Source of the DNA: Enterobacter dykesii
GTDB taxonomy: Bacteria; Pseudomonadota; Gammaproteobacteria; Enterobacterales; Enterobacteriaceae
Length of the DNA: 64,000 bases
Direction of reading: 5' to 3'
NCBI RefSeq assembly: GCF_008364625.2
Contig: NZ_CP126604.1
Span: 2,666,001 to 2,730,000 of the forward strand
Part shown: piece after piece, positions 10,054 through 19,559 of the stretch
How the letters are laid out: every line of letters starts with the position of its first letter
Position numbering within the stretch: the first letter of the stretch is position 1
Notes under the pieces: generated by a model
Databases searched by the model: none
Told to the model about the DNA's origin: nothing
The model's input: only the letters and a program-made list of their open reading frames with translations
Translations under genes and position numbers: made by a program

Positions 10054-11739
10054 TCAGGCCTTATTGTCTACTTTGCCACGGGCTTCGTCACGTAATTCTC
10101 GTCGTAATATCTTTCCGACGTTGGATTTCGGCAGCTCATCGCGGAATTCCACCAGCTTCGGCACTTTATAGCCCGTCAGCTGACGACGGCAGAACGTTAC
10201 CAGCGCCTCCTCCGTCAGGGAAGGATCTTTCTTGACCACAAATATCTTCACCGCTTCACCGCTGCTGCCGGAAGGGACGCCGACCGCCGCCACTTCGAGC
10301 ACGCCGCTGTGCTGCATAACCACGTCTTCGATCTCATTCGGATAGACGTTGAAGCCGGAGACCAGAATCATATCTTTCTTGCGATCGACGATGCGAAGGA
10401 AGCCTTCTTCATCCATTACCGCAATATCACCGGTGTGCAGCCAGCCGTCTTTGATGATTTCGTCGGTCGCGTCGGGACGCTGCCAGTAGCCCAGCATCAC
10501 CTGCGGACCTCTGACGCACAGCTCACCCGGCTCACCCGGCGCGACTTCGTTATCGTTATCATCGACGAGTTTCGCCTCCGTGGAAGGAACCGGCAGGCCA
10601 ATGCTTCCACTGTGATAGTCGATATCGTGTGGGTTGACGCTGACCAGCGGCGCGCATTCCGTCAGCCCATAGCCCTCCAGCAGATACTGGCCGGTGAGCT
10701 TCACCCAGCGCTCGGCCACCGCCTGCTGAACCGGCATGCCGCCGCCCGCAGAGAGATGCAGCGTGGAGAAATCCAGCTGCTGGAACTCTTTGTTGTTAAG
10801 CAGCGCGTTAAACAGGGTATTAACCCCGGTCATGGCGGTGAAGGGATACTTCGCCAGCTCTTTCACCAGGCCCGGGATATCGCGCGGGTTGGTGATGAGG
10901 ATGTTCTGACCACCCAGTTCAATAAACAGCAGGCAGTTCATGGTCAGCGCAAAGATGTGATACAGCGGAAGCGCGGTGATCACCACCTCTTTGCCCGGAT
11001 GCAGCAGCGGCCCGTAGGTGGCGTTCACCTGTTCAAGGTTTGCCAGCATATTGCGGTGGGTAAGCATGGCCCCTTTGGCGACGCCGGTAGTCCCGCCGGT
11101 GTATTGCAGAAACGCAAGATCTTCCGCGACCACTTCGGGTTTCACATACTGCATACGGTAGCCCGCATGCAGCGCGCGGCGGAAGGAGATGGCGTCCGGC
11201 AGATGATATTTTGGCACCAGACGCTTGACGTATTTGACGACAAAGTTAACCAGCGTGCCTTTGGCGGTAGAGAGTTGATCCCCCATGCGCGTCAGGATGA
11301 CGTGTTTAACCTGGGTTTTGTCGACCACTTTTTCCAGCGTATGGGCGAAGTTGGACACAATGACAATCGCGGCCGCGCCGCTGTCGTTCAGCTGATGCTC
11401 CAGCTCGCGCGGGGTGTACAGCGGGTTAACGTTGACGACAATCATCCCGGCTCGCAGGATACCGAACAACGCCACCGGGTATTGCAGCAGGTTTGGCATC
11501 ATCAGCGCGACGCGGTCCCCTTTTTGCAGCCCTAGCCCTTCCTGCAGATACGCCGCAAACGCGCGGCTACGCTCCTCAAGCTTACGGAACGTCATCACCT
11601 CGCCCATATTCACGAATGCGGGCTGGTCCGCGTAGCGCCTTACCGAGTGCTCAAATAATTCCACCAGGGATTGATAACGGTCAGGATTGATCTCAGCAGG
11701 AACATCTGCGGGATAACGGTTAAGCCAAACCTTCTTCAA
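10054..11739 (-). CDS. fadD: Long-chain-fatty-acid–CoA ligase FadD
   Basis: 561 aa acyl-CoA synthetase that activates exogenous long-chain fatty acids at the inner membrane for beta-oxidation. ANL-superfamily motifs: the P-loop-like [12 protein letters not shown] (about 213–224), [12 protein letters not shown], and the ATP/AMP motif [15 protein letters not shown] followed by [20 protein letters not shown], the fatty-acid signature. Start chosen as UUG at 11739 ([10 protein letters not shown]), matching the E. coli start and preceded by AGAGGTGA; the ATG at 11775 lacks a ribosome site. A FadR operator lies upstream. Confidence 0.97.
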   Translation of the reverse strand: MKKVWLNRYPADVPAEINPDRYQSLVELFEHSVRRYADQPAFVNMGEVMTFRKLEERSRAFAAYLQEGLGLQKGDRVALMMPNLLQYPVALFGILRAGMIVVNVNPLYTPRELEHQLNDSGAAAIVIVSNFAHTLEKVVDKTQVKHVILTRMGDQLSTAKGTLVNFVVKYVKRLVPKYHLPDAISFRRALHAGYRMQYVKPEVVAEDLAFLQYTGGTTGVAKGAMLTHRNMLANLEQVNATYGPLLHPGKEVVITALPLYHIFALTMNCLLFIELGGQNILITNPRDIPGLVKELAKYPFTAMTGVNTLFNALLNNKEFQQLDFSTLHLSAGGGMPVQQAVAERWVKLTGQYLLEGYGLTECAPLVSVNPHDIDYHSGSIGLPVPSTEAKLVDDNDNEVAPGEPGELCVRGPQVMLGYWQRPDATDEIIKDGWLHTGDIAVMDEEGFLRIVDRKKDMILVSGFNVYPNEIEDVVMQHSGVLEVAAVGVPSGSSGEAVKIFVVKKDPSLTEEALVTFCRRQLTGYKVPKLVEFRDELPKSNVGKILRRELRDEARGKVDNKA

Positions 11740-11802
11740 TGCATCACCTCTGAAATGATTGTTCGTCGTCATCACAACCCCGATAATAAACAGTTTGTTA
11801 AC

Positions 11803-11827
11803 ATTATATTAACTCAGCGTACCAGTT
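11803..11827 (-). promoter_or_regulatory. FadR operator and -10 of fadD
   Basis: On the minus strand AACTGGTACGCTGAGTT (11827–11811) matches the FadR operator core AACTGGT-N-cG. A perfect TATAAT -10 (11808–11803) follows three bases later, with only a weak AT-rich -35. A repressor bound here would block the spacer and -35 region. FadR control of fadD is established in E. coli, and fadR itself is in this window. Confidence 0.85.
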
Positions 11828-11887
11828 TATTAATTGTTCAGATTTAAGGTTGCGAAGCGCGTCACTCTTTTTTTTCGTTTTATCCAT

Positions 11888-11925
11888 AAAAAAACAGAGA
11901 CAGCGGCTGAGCCGCTGTCTCTTTT
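11888..11925 (-). terminator. yeaY terminator
   Basis: Near-perfect stem AGAGACAGCGGC / GCCGCTGTCTCT with a 3-base loop, an A7 run on the left (U-run for the minus-strand yeaY transcript) and T4 on the right. Confidence 0.9.
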
Positions 11926-11942
11926 CTAACAATAACAGTAAG

Positions 11943-12524
11943 TTACTCAGTAACGATCGTCTGAACCTGTGCTGGTCCCGGGTTATACCAGCCCCAGCCC
12001 GGGTAGCCGTAACGATAAGGATGTGGACCCCACATCCACGGATCCATCGGCTGAGGCGGCATGACTACCTGCTGTGCCAGCCGCCAGCGTTTATACCCGT
12101 TGACCTGCATGGTCATAAATTTATACGGCGTGCTGCCGATTTTGCCCTGTACGGCGCCGGTAATCGGCCCGACAACGGTCACCAGCTGTCCGCGAAAATC
12201 GACCGGATCGAGGAACCCGCTGACGTCCGCATAGATACGTCCGCGAGAGGCCTCACCCAGTACCGGCCGCGCGCCGCTGTCCAGCGGAACGGTGGCGATC
12301 TCGAGACGGGTTTTCCCCTGCTGGTTTTGTACGTCGATGACCTTACCGCCAAAGCGCGCTTCCTGACCGACGTACAGCTCAGGGGCATTCATCACCCGAA
12401 CCAGATCCTGCTGTGGCGTCGGGCTGCTGCCCTTAATCGCATCAGGAACGGAAACGCATCCGCTCAGTGCTATGGCTACTGCGCCTGCCATAATAAGGCG
12501 TACTACTTTAGTCTGAACCGCCAT
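11943..12524 (-). CDS. yeaY: Slp-family outer membrane lipoprotein YeaY
   Basis: 193 aa, the same length as E. coli YeaY. Signal peptide with lipobox LSGC, Cys at residue 22, then the Slp family domain. The C-terminus is rich in Trp, Tyr, Pro and Gly ([20 protein letters not shown]). Slp-like lipoproteins are outer-membrane, starvation- or acid-associated; the function is not defined. Start at the ATG at 12524 (MAVQTKVV) after AGGAG. The frame is open upstream into tsaB but has no family match there. E. coli yeaY belongs to the sigma-E/stress group; not visible here. Confidence 0.93.
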   Translation of the reverse strand: MAVQTKVVRLIMAGAVAIALSGCVSVPDAIKGSSPTPQQDLVRVMNAPELYVGQEARFGGKVIDVQNQQGKTRLEIATVPLDSGARPVLGEASRGRIYADVSGFLDPVDFRGQLVTVVGPITGAVQGKIGSTPYKFMTMQVNGYKRWRLAQQVVMPPQPMDPWMWGPHPYRYGYPGWGWYNPGPAQVQTIVTE

Positions 12525-12561
12525 GATGCGACTCCTTTTTCTCAGTTCCTGATACTGAGAT

Positions 12562-13257
12562 TCACTCGCGGCCCGGAAGTTTCTTCCACGCGACGGTGTT
12601 TCGCAAATAAACCGGCTCCGCCTGTTCAACGGCCACGGTTTTTCCTGCTGCGAGCAGCTGGCAGGCAATCGGAAGCATATCTTCCGCAGCCGGCAGCAGC
12701 ATGTTGCCGTCCACCAGCGTCACCCCGGTGTCGTTCGCCATGTCAGGCCACGCCGGCCAGCCGGTGCCGACGGTTGCCCACTTACCGGAGAGCTGTTGCA
12801 GCCGCTCAGTGACCGCTTCCGGCTTGAGCACGGCTTCCGTCTCTTCACCGTGCCACACGCCCTGCTCGTCGCGGGTGTATTCGGCCCAGTAAACTTCCCC
12901 CATGCGGGCATCAATCGCGGCCAGAACGCGCGTTGCCCCGGTCATGCGCCATGCGCCCTGCGCCATGGTGGCGAGGGTTGAGACGCCGATCATCGGCAGT
13001 TCGGCGCCCAGCGCCAGCCCCTGCGCAATGCCAATCCCGATGCGTACGCCCGTAAAGCTGCCGGGGCCACGGCCAAAGGCCAGCGCGTCGAGGTCGGTTA
13101 AGGAGGTGTTGCCCTGGGTTAAAATGGCTTTTACCAGGGGCAGAATGCGTTGGGTGTGTTCCCGGGGGCACTCTTCGAAATGGGCAGAAACAGCACCGTC
13201 GTTCAACAGAGCGACAGAGCAAGCCTCTGTCGCGGTATCAATAGCCAGAATTCGCAT
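12562..13257 (-). CDS. tsaB: tRNA threonylcarbamoyladenosine biosynthesis protein TsaB
   Basis: 231 aa (formerly YeaZ). Scaffold subunit of the TsaBDE complex that makes t6A37 on ANN-decoding tRNAs. ASKHA-fold start [17 protein letters not shown] and the [20 protein letters not shown] motif at about 69–88 are present. TsaB lacks catalysis itself and bridges TsaD and TsaE. It lies 37 bp upstream of yeaY on the same strand and about 65 bp after yoaA, as in E. coli. Confidence 0.96.
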   Translation of the reverse strand: MRILAIDTATEACSVALLNDGAVSAHFEECPREHTQRILPLVKAILTQGNTSLTDLDALAFGRGPGSFTGVRIGIGIAQGLALGAELPMIGVSTLATMAQGAWRMTGATRVLAAIDARMGEVYWAEYTRDEQGVWHGEETEAVLKPEAVTERLQQLSGKWATVGTGWPAWPDMANDTGVTLVDGNMLLPAAEDMLPIACQLLAAGKTVAVEQAEPVYLRNTVAWKKLPGRE

Positions 13258-13323
13258 CAGTCGTCGCGCTCTCGCAAGGGTCAGTCACAAAATGGCGCGC
13301 ATCTTAGCACACTCCGGGGTAAA

Positions 13324-15234
13324 TTACTCCGCCGTTGGATTTGCCAGGAAACGCACCGCGCGTTTTATGTCCCGCGTCCGCGGCGCGGGCGGCAGGCTTG
13401 CAAGGAAGGTCGCCCCGTAAGGGCGCATCACCAGCCGGTTATCGCAAATGACCAGCACCCCGCGATCGGTAACGTCGCGGATCAATCGCCCTACCCCCTG
13501 CTTGAGGGTAATCACCGCGTCCGGGAGCTGTACCTCATCGAAAGGATCGCCCCCGCGCAGACGGCAGTCTTCCATGCGCGCCTTCAGCAGCGGATCGTCC
13601 GGGGAGGTAAACGGCAGCTTATCAATGATCACCAGCGAGAGCGTATCGCCGCGCACGTCCACCCCTTCCCAGAAGCTGCTGGTAGCCACCAGCAGGGCAT
13701 TCCCGGCGCTGACAAACTGCTGTAACAGCTGGCCTTTACTGGTTTCACCCTGCAGCAGCACCGGCAGCGTCATGGTGGCGCGGAACTGCTCGGCGAGGTC
13801 ACGCATCATGGCGTGAGAGGTGCAGAGCATAAAGCAACGGCCGTTGTTGGCCTCGATCATCGGTTTTAACATCGCGGCCAGGTGGCGCGCCGCACCCGGC
13901 TGGTTCGGCAGCGGCAGATTACGAGGCACGCAGAGCAGCGCCTGTTTTTCGTAATCGAACGGGCTCGGCAGGAGCAGAGATTCCGCCTCCTCAATGCCAA
14001 GACGTTCCGTGAAGTGATGCAGATCGTCATTCACCGACAGGGTTGCCGAGGTGAAGATCCAGCTTCCCGGTTTTTGCGCCATCACCTCTTTAAATTTATC
14101 CGCCACCGTCAGCGGCGTGAGCGCCAGCGTGAAGTGCCGGGAGGTGCACTCATACCAGTAGCTGAACCCCGGCTGGTTAATCTCTTTCAGCCGTTTGAGC
14201 CGCCCGCGATACAGCGTGGCGCGTTCGAAGGCCGCGTCCAGCAGCGCGGAACGGCCAAGCGACAGCTTTGCCACGTCATAGCAGAGCTCCAGCGCGTCAT
14301 CGAGCAGCAGCAGCGCGCGCTGGATGTTTTTGTCCGCCAGCAGCTCGCGCAGGTTACCGCGATAGCCCGGCTCGCCGAGCTGCAAGCGGAAATCCTGCAC
14401 GCTCTGCGCCAGACGGTCGGCGCACTTCTGCAGCTGCTGGGTATCTTTGAGTTCGGTCCGGTAGGCAATGGTGAAATCTTTCGCCAGATCCTGAAGCTGG
14501 CGGCTGGAAAGCGACTGGCCGAAATACTGGCTGGCGATGTCCGGAAGCTGGTGGGCTTCATCGAAGATCATCACGTCCGCCTCCGGGATCAGCTCGCCAA
14601 AACCGCTGTCCTTAACCACCATATCCGCGAGGAACAGATGGTGGTTCACCACCACCACATCCGCGTCCATCGCCGTTTTGCGCGCTTTTACCACAAAGCA
14701 GTCTTTATACAGCGGGCAGTCGCTACCGAGGCAGTTGTCGTTGGTGCTGGTCACCAGCGGCCAGGCAGGCGAGTCTTCCGGCACGCTCGCGCAGGTGCTG
14801 ATATCACCCTCTTCGGTCTGGTTCGCCCAGGCGCGAAGGATAATAACGTCGCTGAGGGTTTGCACCGGCAGGTCGCCGCCCGCCAGCGCCTGCTGCTCAA
14901 GACGTTCCAGGCAGAGATAGTTGGAGCGCCCCTTCAGCAGGGCCAGACGCCCCTTGTATTTCAGCGCTTTCGCCACCGTGGGCAAATCGCGGCTGTAGAG
15001 CTGATCCTGCAGCGCCTTCGATCCGGTGGAAATAATCACCTTCTTCTTCGCGCGCAGCGCCGGTGCAAGGTAAGCATACGTTTTACCCGTGCCGGTTCCG
15101 GCTTCGACCACCAGCGGCTGAGCCTTATCGATGGCGCGTGCAACGGCGTGCGCCATCTCGCGCTGAGGCTCACGGGGCTTGAAGCCGGGAATAGCCTGCG
15201 CTAATTGACCTTCAGGGGAAAAATCGTCTGCCAC
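13324..15234 (-). CDS. yoaA: ATP-dependent DNA helicase YoaA
   Basis: 636 aa XPD/DinG-like superfamily 2 iron-sulfur helicase. Walker A EAGTGTGKTYAY (near residue 45), DEAH box IFDEAHQLPD, and four cysteines of the 4Fe-4S domain in STCASV...DNCLGSDCPLYKDC. Helicase motif VI is GVGRLIRDVTDRG. In E. coli YoaA partners with the polymerase clamp-loader subunit HolC (chi) and helps tolerate replication blocks such as AZT. Starts at a GTG (15234) after GAGAG. Divergent from yoaB. Confidence 0.95.
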   Translation of the reverse strand: MADDFSPEGQLAQAIPGFKPREPQREMAHAVARAIDKAQPLVVEAGTGTGKTYAYLAPALRAKKKVIISTGSKALQDQLYSRDLPTVAKALKYKGRLALLKGRSNYLCLERLEQQALAGGDLPVQTLSDVIILRAWANQTEEGDISTCASVPEDSPAWPLVTSTNDNCLGSDCPLYKDCFVVKARKTAMDADVVVVNHHLFLADMVVKDSGFGELIPEADVMIFDEAHQLPDIASQYFGQSLSSRQLQDLAKDFTIAYRTELKDTQQLQKCADRLAQSVQDFRLQLGEPGYRGNLRELLADKNIQRALLLLDDALELCYDVAKLSLGRSALLDAAFERATLYRGRLKRLKEINQPGFSYWYECTSRHFTLALTPLTVADKFKEVMAQKPGSWIFTSATLSVNDDLHHFTERLGIEEAESLLLPSPFDYEKQALLCVPRNLPLPNQPGAARHLAAMLKPMIEANNGRCFMLCTSHAMMRDLAEQFRATMTLPVLLQGETSKGQLLQQFVSAGNALLVATSSFWEGVDVRGDTLSLVIIDKLPFTSPDDPLLKARMEDCRLRGGDPFDEVQLPDAVITLKQGVGRLIRDVTDRGVLVICDNRLVMRPYGATFLASLPPAPRTRDIKRAVRFLANPTAE

Positions 15235-15368
15235 GGTGCTCTCTCACTGTATTTTTGCACAGGGGATTATGTCAGCCCATCCTCTCCTGTGCCACCCCAA
15301 ATAGTGACGACACGAGAACAATATGGCAGTCTTGCCGCCTGACGACGAAAAATAACGAGGAAACGTTT

Positions 15369-15713
15369 ATGACAATTGTGCGCATTGATGCCGAAGCCCG
15401 CTGGTCTGATGTGGTGATCCATAACCAGACGCTCTATTACACCGGCGTACCGGCTAACCTGGACGCGGATGCGTTCGAGCAGACGGCTAACACTCTGGCG
15501 CAGATTGACGCGGTGCTGGAAAAACAGGGCAGCGACAAATCCCGCATTCTGGATGCGACGATTTTCCTGGCAAACAAAGACGACTTCGCGGCGATGAACA
15601 AAGCCTGGGATGCATGGGTAGTGGCGGGTCACGCGCCTGTACGCTGTACCGTACAGGCCACGCTGATGAAACCGGAGTATAAGGTAGAGATCAAGATTAT
15701 CGCGGCGGTTTAA
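15369..15713 (+). CDS. yoaB: RidA family protein YoaB
   Basis: 114 aa YjgF/YER057c/UK114 (Rid) family protein. RidA members are enamine/imine deaminases; this is one of the paralogs whose substrate is unknown. The conserved Arg of the active site appears in the HAPVRCTVQATL segment, near residue 92. Start ATG at 15369 (MTIVRIDAEARW) after AACGAGGAAACG. Convergent with yoaH, whose stop is only 6 bp away. Confidence 0.94.
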   Translation: MTIVRIDAEARWSDVVIHNQTLYYTGVPANLDADAFEQTANTLAQIDAVLEKQGSDKSRILDATIFLANKDDFAAMNKAWDAWVVAGHAPVRCTVQATLMKPEYKVEIKIIAAV

Positions 15714-15719
15714 GCCCGA

Positions 15720-15908
15720 TTACTCTTCATCTTCATCTTCATCCTCGAAACGCGCCACGATCCGCTCGCCGGAATGACTGGCGCGAATCTCCTCTGCGAC
15801 AACGGTAATCGCCTGTCCGCTGCTCATCCCCTGGGACATCAGTTCCTGAATTCGCTCAACCGCTTTCTGCTGCTGTTCATGGCTCAGAGAAGGTAAACCT
15901 GCAAACAT
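15720..15908 (-). CDS. yoaH: UPF0181 family protein YoaH
   Basis: 62 aa small protein, mostly helical ([27 protein letters not shown]), with an acidic tail FEDEDEDEE that is three residues longer than the E. coli protein, produced by a short TTCATC repeat in the DNA. Function unknown. Start at the ATG at 15908 after CAGGAG. Divergent from pabB. Confidence 0.93.
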
Positions 15909-15969
15909 CGTCAACTCCTGCTAAATTATTCGCGCTAATTATTTCACGCTGCCCGGTAGTATGCCACAC

Positions 15970-17295
15970 ATGAACATGCGCTTCCCCACTGTTATGACCT
16001 TGCCCTGGCGTGCAGACGCCGCTGAATTCTGGTTTGCCCGCCTGAGCCATCTGCCGTTTGCGATGCTGCTGCACTCCGGTCATGCGGACCACCCCTACAG
16101 CCGCTTCGACATTCTGGTGGCCGATCCGCTGAAGACGCTGACAACCGATGATCTGTCACTGACGGACGATCCGCTGCTGCAGCTGCAGCAGGCCATTAAC
16201 GCGCTGGGCTTATCTGCCGCGCCGAACCCGGATCTCCCTTTTCAGGGGGGCGCGCTGGGCCTGTTTGGGTACGATCTGGGTCGCCGTTTCGAAACGCTGC
16301 CGGAGCATGCGCAGGCTGATATTTCCCTGCCAGACATGGCCGTGGGGCTGTATGACTGGGCGTTAATTGTCGATCACCTGAAAAAAACGGTTTCCCTGCT
16401 GAGCCATCATGACGTACAGGCGCGTCGGGCCTGGCTCAAGGCGCAACAGCCTGCACCGGCACAGACGTTTACGTTGACCTCAGGCTGGCGCTCAAATATG
16501 AGCGCAGCGGAGTATGCCGAAAAATTCGCCCGCGTTCAGGCGTATCTGCAAAGCGGTGACTGCTACCAGGTTAACCTCGCCCAGCGTTTCCAGGCAACGT
16601 ATCAGGGAGACGAGTGGCAGGCATTTACCCGCCTTAACGCCAGCAATAAGGCACCGTTCAGCGCGTTTGTCCGTCTGGAACAGGGGGCCATACTCAGCCT
16701 GTCACCCGAGCGCTTTATTCATCTTGCCGAGGGCACGATTCAAACCCGGCCGATTAAAGGCACTCTGCCGCGTCTTGCGGATCCCGACGCCGATCGCCAG
16801 CAGGCGGAAAAGCTTGCCGCCTCGCCGAAAGACCGCGCCGAGAACCTGATGATTGTCGACCTGATGCGTAACGATATTGGCCGCGTCGCTGAACCGGGCA
16901 GCGTGCGCGTGCCGGAGCTGTTTGTCGTTGAACCGTTCCCGGCGGTGCATCATCTGGTCAGTACCATTACCGCGCGTCTACCCGCCTCTCGCACCGCCTG
17001 CGATCTGCTCCGCGCCGCGTTCCCGGGCGGCTCCATCACCGGCGCGCCGAAGGTGCGAGCGATGGAGATCATTGATGAGCTGGAGCCGCACCGCCGCAAC
17101 GCCTGGTGCGGCAGCATCGGCTATATCAGCCTGTGCGGCACCATGGATACCAGCATTACCATTCGCACGCTGACGGCCTGCGACGGAAACCTTTACTGTT
17201 CAGCCGGGGGCGGCATTGTTGCCGACAGCCAGGTAGATGCGGAATATCAGGAAACCTTTGATAAAGTTAACCGTATCCTGAAACAACTGGAGTAA
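15970..17295 (+). CDS. pabB: Aminodeoxychorismate synthase component I PabB
   Basis: Makes 4-amino-4-deoxychorismate from chorismate with ammonia supplied by PabA, for folate synthesis. 441 aa from the ATG at 15970; ATGs at 15961 and 15976 are also possible, none with a clear ribosome site, and the middle one aligns best with the E. coli N-terminus. Anthranilate-synthase-type fold: PIKGTLPR (the catalytic Lys near residue 265 that makes it PabB-type), DRAENLMIVDLMRNDIGR, FPGGSITGAPKVRAMEII. Translationally close to nudL (6 bp). Confidence 0.95.
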   Translation: MNMRFPTVMTLPWRADAAEFWFARLSHLPFAMLLHSGHADHPYSRFDILVADPLKTLTTDDLSLTDDPLLQLQQAINALGLSAAPNPDLPFQGGALGLFGYDLGRRFETLPEHAQADISLPDMAVGLYDWALIVDHLKKTVSLLSHHDVQARRAWLKAQQPAPAQTFTLTSGWRSNMSAAEYAEKFARVQAYLQSGDCYQVNLAQRFQATYQGDEWQAFTRLNASNKAPFSAFVRLEQGAILSLSPERFIHLAEGTIQTRPIKGTLPRLADPDADRQQAEKLAASPKDRAENLMIVDLMRNDIGRVAEPGSVRVPELFVVEPFPAVHHLVSTITARLPASRTACDLLRAAFPGGSITGAPKVRAMEIIDELEPHRRNAWCGSIGYISLCGTMDTSITIRTLTACDGNLYCSAGGGIVADSQVDAEYQETFDKVNRILKQLE

Positions 17296-17301
17296 TCACG
17301 G

Positions 17302-17880
17302 GTGGAAAAAGAGAACCTGACGCTGGAAGACTTTTTATCTCGTTTTCAGCTATTACGACCGCAGGTTAACCGCGAGGCGCTCAATCAGAGACAGGCGGCC
17401 GTGCTGATCCCGGTCGTGCGTCGCGCGCAGCCGGGCCTGCTGCTCACCCAGCGCTCCCCCCATTTACGTAAGCACGCGGGTCAGGTCGCCTTTCCGGGTG
17501 GGGCAGTTGACAGCTCCGACGCCTCGCTGATTGCCGCCGCGCTGCGGGAAGCGCAGGAAGAAGTTGCCATTCCACCGGAGGCGGTTGAGGTCATCGGCGT
17601 GCTGCCGCCCGTCGACAGCGTTACCGGTTTTCAGGTCACGCCAGTGGTGGGCATTATCCCGCCGGGCCTGCAGTATCACGCCAGCGTCGATGAAGTCTCT
17701 GCGGTGTTTGAAATGCCGCTTGATGAAGCCCTTCGACTGAGTCGTTACCACCCGCTGGATATTCAGCGTCGTGGGCATGACCATCGGGTCTGGTTATCCT
17801 GGTATCAGCATTATTTTGTCTGGGGCATGACGGCGGGCATCATTCGTGAACTGGCGCTGCAAATCGGCCTGAAACCTTGA
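17302..17880 (+). CDS. nudL: NUDIX CoA pyrophosphatase NudL
   Basis: 192 aa (formerly YeaB), same length as E. coli. Nudix box with [20 protein letters not shown] followed by EEVAIP around residues 72–97, matching Gx5Ex7REUxEExGU except for the first Glu/last Gly variants usual in this subfamily; preceded by the CoA-pyrophosphatase signature region [14 protein letters not shown]. Likely hydrolyses CoA or its derivatives. GTG start at 17302, 6 bp after pabB, so probably co-translated with it. Confidence 0.94.
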   Translation: MEKENLTLEDFLSRFQLLRPQVNREALNQRQAAVLIPVVRRAQPGLLLTQRSPHLRKHAGQVAFPGGAVDSSDASLIAAALREAQEEVAIPPEAVEVIGVLPPVDSVTGFQVTPVVGIIPPGLQYHASVDEVSAVFEMPLDEALRLSRYHPLDIQRRGHDHRVWLSWYQHYFVWGMTAGIIRELALQIGLKP

Positions 17881-18064
17881 CTATACTTTACATTCCATCC
17901 TTTTTCGCAGGTTTGCGATCCGCGTCGCGCTATTAGCAAAACCCATCGTTAACCATTAGTTTAATTCATGTGAATAGTTAAGCCGAGGTCGGTGTTCCCT
18001 CTTACACTATGCGCAGTTATAACATCGTTACTGGAACCCCGGTAACCCTGTCAGGAGTGTGAAA

Positions 18065-19429
18065 GTGATTAGTATATTCGACATGTTCAAAGTGGGAATT
18101 GGCCCTTCGTCTTCCCATACTGTTGGCCCAATGAAGGCCGGTAAACAGTTCGTCGATGATCTGGTCGAAAAAGGATTACTGGAAAGCGTTACCCGTGTCG
18201 CCGTGGATGTTTACGGCTCGCTGTCATTAACGGGTAAAGGCCACCACACCGATATCGCCATTATTATGGGTCTGGCAGGCAATATGCCGGATACCGTTGA
18301 TATTGATGCCATCCCGGCATTCATCCGCGACGTGGAAGCACGCGGCCGCCTGCTGCTGGCAAACGGCCAGCAGGAAGTCGATTTCCCGCAGGATGACGGC
18401 ATGCGTTTCCGTAGCGACAACCTGCCGCTGCATGAAAACGGCATGACCATTCACGCCTGGAGCGGTGAAAAAGAGATCTACAGCAAAACGTACTACTCCA
18501 TCGGCGGTGGCTTCATCGTGGATGAAGAGCATTTTGGCAAAGATAGCGTCGGCGACGTCAGCGTACCGTACCCGTTCAAATCGGCTACCGAGATGCTGGG
18601 CTACTGCAAAGAGACCGGTCTTTCACTGTCCGGCATGGTGATGCAGAACGAACTTGCCCTGCACAGCAAAAAAGAGATTGAAGACTATTTTGCGAACGTC
18701 TGGCAAACCATGCGCGCCTGTATCGACCGCGGGATGAACACCGAAGGCGTTCTGCCGGGTCCACTGCGCGTACCGCGTCGTGCCTCTGCCCTGCGCCGTA
18801 TGCTGGTGACTACCGATAAATTCTCCAACGACCCGATGAACGTGGTCGACTGGGTAAACATGTTTGCCCTGGCGGTTAACGAAGAGAACGCCGCCGGTGG
18901 ACGCGTCGTGACGGCGCCAACTAACGGCGCCTGCGGTATCGTTCCGGCAGTGCTGGCGTATTACGATCACTTTATTGAGCCCGTGACGCCGGACATCTAC
19001 ATCCGCTATTTCCTGGCGGCAGGTGCCATCGGTGCGCTGTACAAAATGAACGCCTCCATCTCCGGTGCGGAAGTGGGCTGTCAGGGTGAAGTGGGCGTTG
19101 CCTGCTCCATGGCGGCGGCCGGTCTGGCAGAGCTGCTGGGCGCAAGCCCTGAGCAGGTCTGCGTGGCGGCGGAAATTGGTATGGAACATAACCTCGGTCT
19201 GACCTGTGATCCGGTCGCGGGCCAGGTGCAGGTGCCGTGCATCGAGCGTAATGCGATTGCCTCCGTGAAAGCGATCAACGCCTCACGTATGGCGATGCGC
19301 CGCACCAGCGAACCTCGCGTATCGCTGGATAAGGTGATTGAAACCATGTACGAAACCGGCAAAGACATGAACGCGAAATACCGCGAGACGTCCCGCGGTG
19401 GCCTGGCCATTAAGGTGCAGTGCGACTAA
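18065..19429 (+). CDS. sdaA: L-serine ammonia-lyase SdaA
   Basis: 454 aa iron-sulfur L-serine dehydratase 1, converting serine to pyruvate and ammonia. N-terminal beta domain ([17 protein letters not shown], residues 8–24) and C-terminal alpha domain with Cys residues for the 4Fe-4S cluster ([36 protein letters not shown]). The GTG at 18065 was chosen because CAGGAG lies 8 bases ahead of it; a GTG at 18059 is too close to that site. The 184-bp leader region (17881–18064) likely holds its promoter (TACACT -10 type element near 18004). Confidence 0.97.
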   Translation: MISIFDMFKVGIGPSSSHTVGPMKAGKQFVDDLVEKGLLESVTRVAVDVYGSLSLTGKGHHTDIAIIMGLAGNMPDTVDIDAIPAFIRDVEARGRLLLANGQQEVDFPQDDGMRFRSDNLPLHENGMTIHAWSGEKEIYSKTYYSIGGGFIVDEEHFGKDSVGDVSVPYPFKSATEMLGYCKETGLSLSGMVMQNELALHSKKEIEDYFANVWQTMRACIDRGMNTEGVLPGPLRVPRRASALRRMLVTTDKFSNDPMNVVDWVNMFALAVNEENAAGGRVVTAPTNGACGIVPAVLAYYDHFIEPVTPDIYIRYFLAAGAIGALYKMNASISGAEVGCQGEVGVACSMAAAGLAELLGASPEQVCVAAEIGMEHNLGLTCDPVAGQVQVPCIERNAIASVKAINASRMAMRRTSEPRVSLDKVIETMYETGKDMNAKYRETSRGGLAIKVQCD

Positions 19430-19438
19430 TACTGCCTT

Positions 19439-19474
19439 TCGCCCATCTGCAACGGATGGGCGAATTTCCCTTTT
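19439..19474 (+). terminator. sdaA terminator
   Basis: Hairpin CGCCCATC / GGATGGGCG with a 6-base loop, followed by a pyrimidine-rich TTTCCCTTTT tract, 10 bases after the sdaA stop. Confidence 0.7.
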
Positions 19475-19559
19475 CTTTCTCGTCTCCTTCAGCTTTCCCC
19501 ACTACACTTTTACTGTTGCGTCCGGCTTTTGTGGCTGGTGGCTTATCAGGCGGCCGTTC

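Noticed and set aside
10309..11535. 408-codon plus-strand open frame opposite fadD
   Set aside because: Fully antisense to fadD with its conserved motifs; no ribosome site or recognisable domain.
13882..15204. 440-codon plus-strand open frame opposite yoaA
   Set aside because: Antisense shadow of the helicase gene; Arg/Gln/His-rich with no motif.
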